7,322 nucleotides of DNA from NCBI GenBank assembly GCA_043777755.1, contig JAYWHK010000261.1, forward strand, positions 1 to 7,322, read 5' to 3'. The stretch comes from CANHEE01 sp043777755. Its GTDB lineage: Bacteria > Bacteroidota > Bacteroidia > Chitinophagales > Saprospiraceae. Shown piece after piece: positions 4,188-7,322 of this stretch. Below the pieces are notes generated by a model that had not been told where the DNA came from, did not search any database, and was given only the letters and a program-made list of their open reading frames with translations. A program made the position numbers and the translations under genes. Position 1 is the stretch's first letter. Each line of letters starts with the position of its first letter.

Positions 4188-7031
4188 ATGAAACAACTTT
4201 CCAAAGTTTTTCTCACGCTTGCGATGTTATTTTCATTCGCAGCATCAAATGCCCAAACGGGCTATGGCGTTGGCATCGGTAATACTGAACCAATTGACAG
4301 CTTAGAGCTTTATGATTTTGTACCAGCAGCTTATGGTAAGCCATTTCCATATCTTGCGGACTCTTTACTTGTTGCTCCAGCTGTAGTCGCAAAAGACAAA
4401 AGTGGTTCTACTGCTGTTTGTGATTCTATTCCAGAGGATTTGACTGGTAAAATTGTTTTTGTTGATAGAGGTGCACCAGTTGGCGCACCAGCAGGAACAG
4501 TTTGTTTCCTTTTAGACAAGGTATATTATGCTTGGAAAAAAGGAGCAAAAGCTGTTATTATTATCAATAACTCTGCAAATGCTCCTATTTATATGGGTGC
4601 GGGAACAGATCCTAAAGGTGCTTTAATTAACATTCCTGTTGCTATGATTTCAAAAGCACAAGGTGATAAAATTAAAGCCAAAATTGCAGCGAATGCTGTT
4701 TATACTATGGGGCTTATTCGTCCAAATGACAATTTGAATGATGCTTATCCAATTACTTCTGGAGAGTGGATTTCACCTGAAATGGAAGCTGGAAGTGGTG
4801 CTATTGGTGATACAACTGCAACTAATGCAAACTGGTACACCTTTTCAGCACCTAAAAGTGGAAAAATGGATATTAGCTCTTGTGGCAAAGGAGTTAATAC
4901 ATCATTATTTGTTTATGCGCTTTCTGGAAACAATATTATTCCAGTTGCTTCAAATTTAAGTGCTTGTCCTAAAAATGCAGCGGATACAAACAAACAAGCA
5001 GCTGAATTAAAAGGAATCAGTGTTGCAAAAGGTGGTTTGTATTTCATCGAATGGAATGACTTAGCTTCTGCTGATAGCTTTAATTTTGTATTGAATTTTG
5101 TAAAAGCTGACTCTGTTAATTTGACAGTGAAAGTTGATATGAAGAACGAAACTGTTGATGCCGCTGGTGTTCATGTAGCTGGTTCTTTCCAAGGTTGGGA
5201 TCCTGCAAAAACAAAATGTACAAATATAGCAGGAACAACGATTTGGACAAAAACAATTCGTGTGAAATCTGATTCTGATTATGAATACAAGTTTGTCAAT
5301 GGTAATGCTTGGGGTAAAGATGAATCTGTGGTAGGTGCTTGTTCAAAAGGAGCAAATGGTAATCGTGCTGTTACAGTTGCTACTGAAAATATTGATTTGG
5401 CAGCAGCTTGTTTCAAGTCTTGCGATGCTTGTGTGAATCCTCCATTGGTATGCGATAAAGATGCTATTTTATGCGATGACTTTGAAAAATATGCGCTTGG
5501 CCCATTGGGTAAAAACAAATCTTCAAACTGGAGCGTTTGGGACGGTAACTATACAGCTGCTGGACCAATTAACATTACAGCTGAAAATTCTACAAGTAGC
5601 AAGCAAGCTGGATTAATTGATGGTGCAGCTACATTAGGACAAGATGCTGTATTGAAATTAGGCAATCGCAAGACAGGTACTTATACGTTGAAGTGGAAAA
5701 TGTTTGTTCCTACTGGAAAATGCGCTTATTTTAATATTCAACACGATACTACTTATGGTGCAGCAAACCATGTTTTTGCAAATGAAGTTTATTTTGCAAG
5801 AAACGGTACAGCTCGTATGTTTGTTGGTGCTAATCCTGCGGTTTCATTTAACTATCCGAAAGATAAGTGGTTTGACGTTGTTCAAAATATCAATATCGAA
5901 AAAGATTCTTCTTTCTTGACTATTGGTACGGCAAAAACAATGGCTTGGAAATGGAGTATCGCCTCTAAGAATGGTGCAACAACAACCAACTCTCAGTTGC
6001 AAGGTGTGAATTTCTACGCAGACAGTACTTTTGCAAAATATTATATTGATGATGTTCAATTGATTCAACCTAAGCGTGCGGTCACTTTCACTGTAGATAT
6101 GAAAGGACAAACTGTTGATGCAGAAGGCGTTTATATCGCTGGTGATTTCCAAAAAGTGGCTGGTTATGCTGCTGATTGGGATCCAAAATTGACAAAATTG
6201 ACAAAAGGTACAGGAACAGAATATTCTATTACAGTAAATATTCCTGATGGTGTTTATGAGTACAAATACGTTAATGGTAATGCTTGGGGTAAAGATGAGT
6301 CAGTTTCGACTTGTTCTCCTAAGGCAAATGGCAATCGTGGCGTAACAGTTGCAAAAGATATGTCAATTCCAGTTGTTTGTTTCAAAAAATGTTATTCTTG
6401 TGATTTGTCTGCGGTGACTTTCTCTGTGGATATGAGCAACGAAAAAACAATTTCGGCTGATGGTATTTCTATTGCTGGTAGCTTCCAAAAAGCAATTGGT
6501 GGCGCAGGTGATTGGGCACCAGGCTTAATTTTCTTGAAGGACAACGGCAAAAAAGTATATTCTACTACTTTGGTTATGCCAGCTGGTAGCTACGAATACA
6601 AGTTCTTAAATGGTAAGGCTTGGGGTACTGATGAAACGGTAAAAGGTGCTTGTGCTGCCGCAAATGGTAATCGTAAAATTACCGTTGCTGTTGGAACTGA
6701 TGCAAAAATTGATACATCTTGTTTCCGTTATTGTGTAAGTTGTAAGGTTTCGATTTCAACAAATGATGCTGCATTTGATGCTGCATTGAATGTATTCCCG
6801 AATCCTGCACAAAACGAAGTAACATTAAACTATAATTTCTCAGAAGCGACAAACATCAATGTAAGCGTATTGAATACTTTGGGTCAGGTAATGTACTCAG
6901 AGAAAATCTCTGGTGCTGATGCTGGTGCGGCTGTACTTGATGTAAAAAACTTTACTGATGGTGTTTATATGATTCAAGTTACAGACGATAAGAACCGTCA
7001 ATCTGTAAAACGATTGGTTATTCAGAAGTAA
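4188..7031 (+). CDS. Secreted modular protein: PA, PPC-like, three CBM-like repeats, jelly roll, T9SS tail
   Basis: This 947-residue protein should be exported by Sec and then T9SS. The signal peptide covers residues 1-22, with cleavage at SNA|Q. Residues about 55-170 are a protease-associated (PA) domain (GKIVFVDRG, C106, K111, WKKGAKAVIIINN, INIPVAMIS). Residues about 178-305 resemble a bacterial pre-peptidase C-terminal (PPC) domain (NDNLNDAYPI, WYTFSAPKSGKMDIS). Three related beta-sandwich modules lie at 311-415, 631-738 and 741-852. They share VDM, AG-S/D-FQ, YEYK-F/Y, NG-x-AWG-x-DE, NGNR and a CF-x2-C-x2-C ending, and resemble AMPK/CBM48-type glycogen-binding domains. Residues about 425-627 look like a LamG/concanavalin-type jelly roll (CDDFEKY at the start, YYIDDVQLIQP at the end). 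Residues 866-947 are a type A T9SS sorting domain (NVFPNPAQNE to the VIQK end). I see no catalytic domain. A role in binding polysaccharide or peptide at the cell surface is inference. The ATG is preceded by an A/T-rich region without Shine-Dalgarno, normal for the phylum. Confidence 0.88.
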   Translation: MKQLSKVFLTLAMLFSFAASNAQTGYGVGIGNTEPIDSLELYDFVPAAYGKPFPYLADSLLVAPAVVAKDKSGSTAVCDSIPEDLTGKIVFVDRGAPVGAPAGTVCFLLDKVYYAWKKGAKAVIIINNSANAPIYMGAGTDPKGALINIPVAMISKAQGDKIKAKIAANAVYTMGLIRPNDNLNDAYPITSGEWISPEMEAGSGAIGDTTATNANWYTFSAPKSGKMDISSCGKGVNTSLFVYALSGNNIIPVASNLSACPKNAADTNKQAAELKGISVAKGGLYFIEWNDLASADSFNFVLNFVKADSVNLTVKVDMKNETVDAAGVHVAGSFQGWDPAKTKCTNIAGTTIWTKTIRVKSDSDYEYKFVNGNAWGKDESVVGACSKGANGNRAVTVATENIDLAAACFKSCDACVNPPLVCDKDAILCDDFEKYALGPLGKNKSSNWSVWDGNYTAAGPINITAENSTSSKQAGLIDGAATLGQDAVLKLGNRKTGTYTLKWKMFVPTGKCAYFNIQHDTTYGAANHVFANEVYFARNGTARMFVGANPAVSFNYPKDKWFDVVQNINIEKDSSFLTIGTAKTMAWKWSIASKNGATTTNSQLQGVNFYADSTFAKYYIDDVQLIQPKRAVTFTVDMKGQTVDAEGVYIAGDFQKVAGYAADWDPKLTKLTKGTGTEYSITVNIPDGVYEYKYVNGNAWGKDESVSTCSPKANGNRGVTVAKDMSIPVVCFKKCYSCDLSAVTFSVDMSNEKTISADGISIAGSFQKAIGGAGDWAPGLIFLKDNGKKVYSTTLVMPAGSYEYKFLNGKAWGTDETVKGACAAANGNRKITVAVGTDAKIDTSCFRYCVSCKVSISTNDAAFDAALNVFPNPAQNEVTLNYNFSEATNINVSVLNTLGQVMYSEKISGADAGAAVLDVKNFTDGVYMIQVTDDKNRQSVKRLVIQK
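5118..5432 (+). repeat. CBM-like module, copy 1 (residues 311-415)
   Basis: First of three in-frame modules of about 105 residues in the modular secreted protein. It contains AGSFQGWDP, YEYKFVNGNAWGKDE and C385, C408, C412 and C415. A 26-base stretch at 5298-5323 is identical to 6273-6298 in copy 2, so these two copies are recent duplicates or are kept alike by gene conversion, although the jelly-roll domain separates them. Confidence 0.85.
6078..6401 (+). repeat. CBM-like module, copy 2 (residues 631-738)
   Basis: Second module, with AGDFQ, WDP, YEYKYVNGNAWGKDE and C709, C731, C735 and C738 in the same order as copy 1. Compared with copy 1 it has a short insertion (KVAGYAAD) between FQ and the WDP tryptophan, which copy 3 shares in similar form (KAIGGAGD). 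It is separated from copy 3 by only two residues. Confidence 0.85.
6408..6743 (+). repeat. CBM-like module, copy 3 (residues 741-852)
   Basis: Third module, with AGSFQ, WAP in place of WDP, YEYKFLNGKAWGTDE and C822, C845, C849 and C852. It is the most diverged of the three in the NG-x-AWG loop (K for N, T for K) and lies directly before the T9SS sorting domain. The four cysteines in the same spacing suggest two disulfides per module, an inference suited to an extracellular protein. Confidence 0.82.
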
Positions 7032-7051
7032 TTTTTGAAAAATAGTTTATA

Positions 7052-7090
7052 AAAAAACGCTCATTATCGTCTTGGTAATGAGCGTTTTTT
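7052..7090 (+). terminator. Strong hairpin terminator after the modular secreted protein gene
   Basis: AAAAAACGCTCATTA (7052-7066) pairs perfectly over 15 bp with TAATGAGCGTTTTTT (7076-7090) around a 9-base loop. It starts 20 bases after the stop codon, with T-rich sequence after the stem. The flanking A and T tracts make it suited to stop transcription in both directions. Confidence 0.88.
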
Positions 7091-7160
7091 ATTTTTATAA
7101 GAATAAAAAAACAAAATTTTATTTCTTACGTATATTTAAAGATGTTTAAAGTATGAAATA

Positions 7161-7192
7161 TTTGACCCTTTTTGATAATATATGTACTTTTG
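7161..7192 (+). promoter_or_regulatory. Outward promoter reading into the right repeat
   Basis: TTTG (7161-7164) is followed by a 20-base spacer and TACTTTTG (7185-7192), a close fit to the Bacteroidota promoter consensus. Transcription should begin near 7199 and run off the right edge through the inverted repeat. No gene starts between it and the end of the window. The sequence between the two promoter elements is unrelated to that of the left outward promoter, but the element order and the 20-base spacing are the same. Confidence 0.65.
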
Positions 7193-7219
7193 CACTTTTT
7201 AAGAAAAATAAAATTTTTA

Positions 7220-7318
7220 TAAGTGGGCGTTCAAAATTAATTAGTATTATTTTGTCGTTGAGAAAAAAGTTATAAATAACTGACTATAAGGAAGTTATTT
7301 ATGATTTTTTGAGCAATC
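7220..7318 (+). repeat. Right copy of the 99-bp terminal inverted repeat
   Basis: Inverted copy of 1-99, with mismatches only at 7224 and 7305. The common part begins about 21 bases after the predicted transcription start of the 7161-7192 promoter, so the first bases of the two outward transcripts differ and then become nearly identical. It carries the same hairpin (7272-7281 with 7293-7302). A three-codon ATG-ATT-TTT-TGA frame at 7301-7312 has its counterpart in the left copy (18-7, ATG-ACT-TTT-TGA), which I regard as probably fortuitous. Confidence 0.9.
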
Positions 7319-7322
7319 GACT

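Noticed and set aside
5118..6743. CRISPR or short tandem DNA repeat array
   Set aside because: The repeats are in-frame protein modules of about 105 residues with diverged DNA, not short identical repeats with unique spacers.
1..7322. Window as a circular replicon or plasmid
   Set aside because: The ends are inverted, not direct, repeats, and there is no replication or mobilisation gene. The gene content is chromosomal.

Overview
The window reads as an AT-rich stretch of chromosome from a member of the Bacteroidota, probably Cytophagales-like. The evidence is two secreted proteins with type IX secretion (T9SS) C-terminal sorting domains, signal peptides ending Ser-Asn-Ala|Gln (the Bacteroidota 'Q-rule'), promoters of the TTG-N20/21-TAnnTTTG type, no Shine-Dalgarno-like sites before the genes, and a Bacteroidota-like methylmalonyl-CoA epimerase. 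I see no phage, plasmid, CRISPR or transposase gene.

Layout. Positions 1-99 and 7220-7318 are an almost perfect inverted repeat (97 of 99 bases by hand alignment). Each copy is preceded on its inner side by a well-formed promoter pointing out of the window. From 178 to 3969 everything is on the minus strand. In transcription order (right to left) this gives tRNA-Leu(GAG) with its own promoter and terminator, mce (methylmalonyl-CoA epimerase), infC (translation initiation factor IF-3, apparently with a TTG or ATT start), a strong hairpin terminator, a secreted bacillopeptidase F-like S8 protease, and an Sfp-type phosphopantetheinyl transferase whose ATG overlaps the protease stop codon by one base. 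On the plus strand, 4188-7031 encodes one 947-residue secreted modular protein: PA domain, PPC-like domain, three copies of a carbohydrate-binding-like beta-sandwich, a LamG-like jelly roll between copies 1 and 2, and a T9SS sorting tail. It is followed by a strong terminator.

How the parts relate. The tRNA, mce and infC are housekeeping genes. The protease and the modular protein are both predicted to leave the cell by the same T9SS route, but they are divergent and separated by housekeeping genes, so nothing shows that they work together. The PPTase is coupled to the protease by position only.

The least ordinary signals are the outward-transcribed terminal inverted repeats, best explained by me as the leaders of two copies of a multicopy transcription unit such as rRNA operons; the infC gene separated from rpmI-rplT and lacking an ATG; and the modular secreted protein, which has protease-accessory domains but no recognisable catalytic domain. 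I did not find convincing evidence for an undescribed defence, mobile or RNA system.
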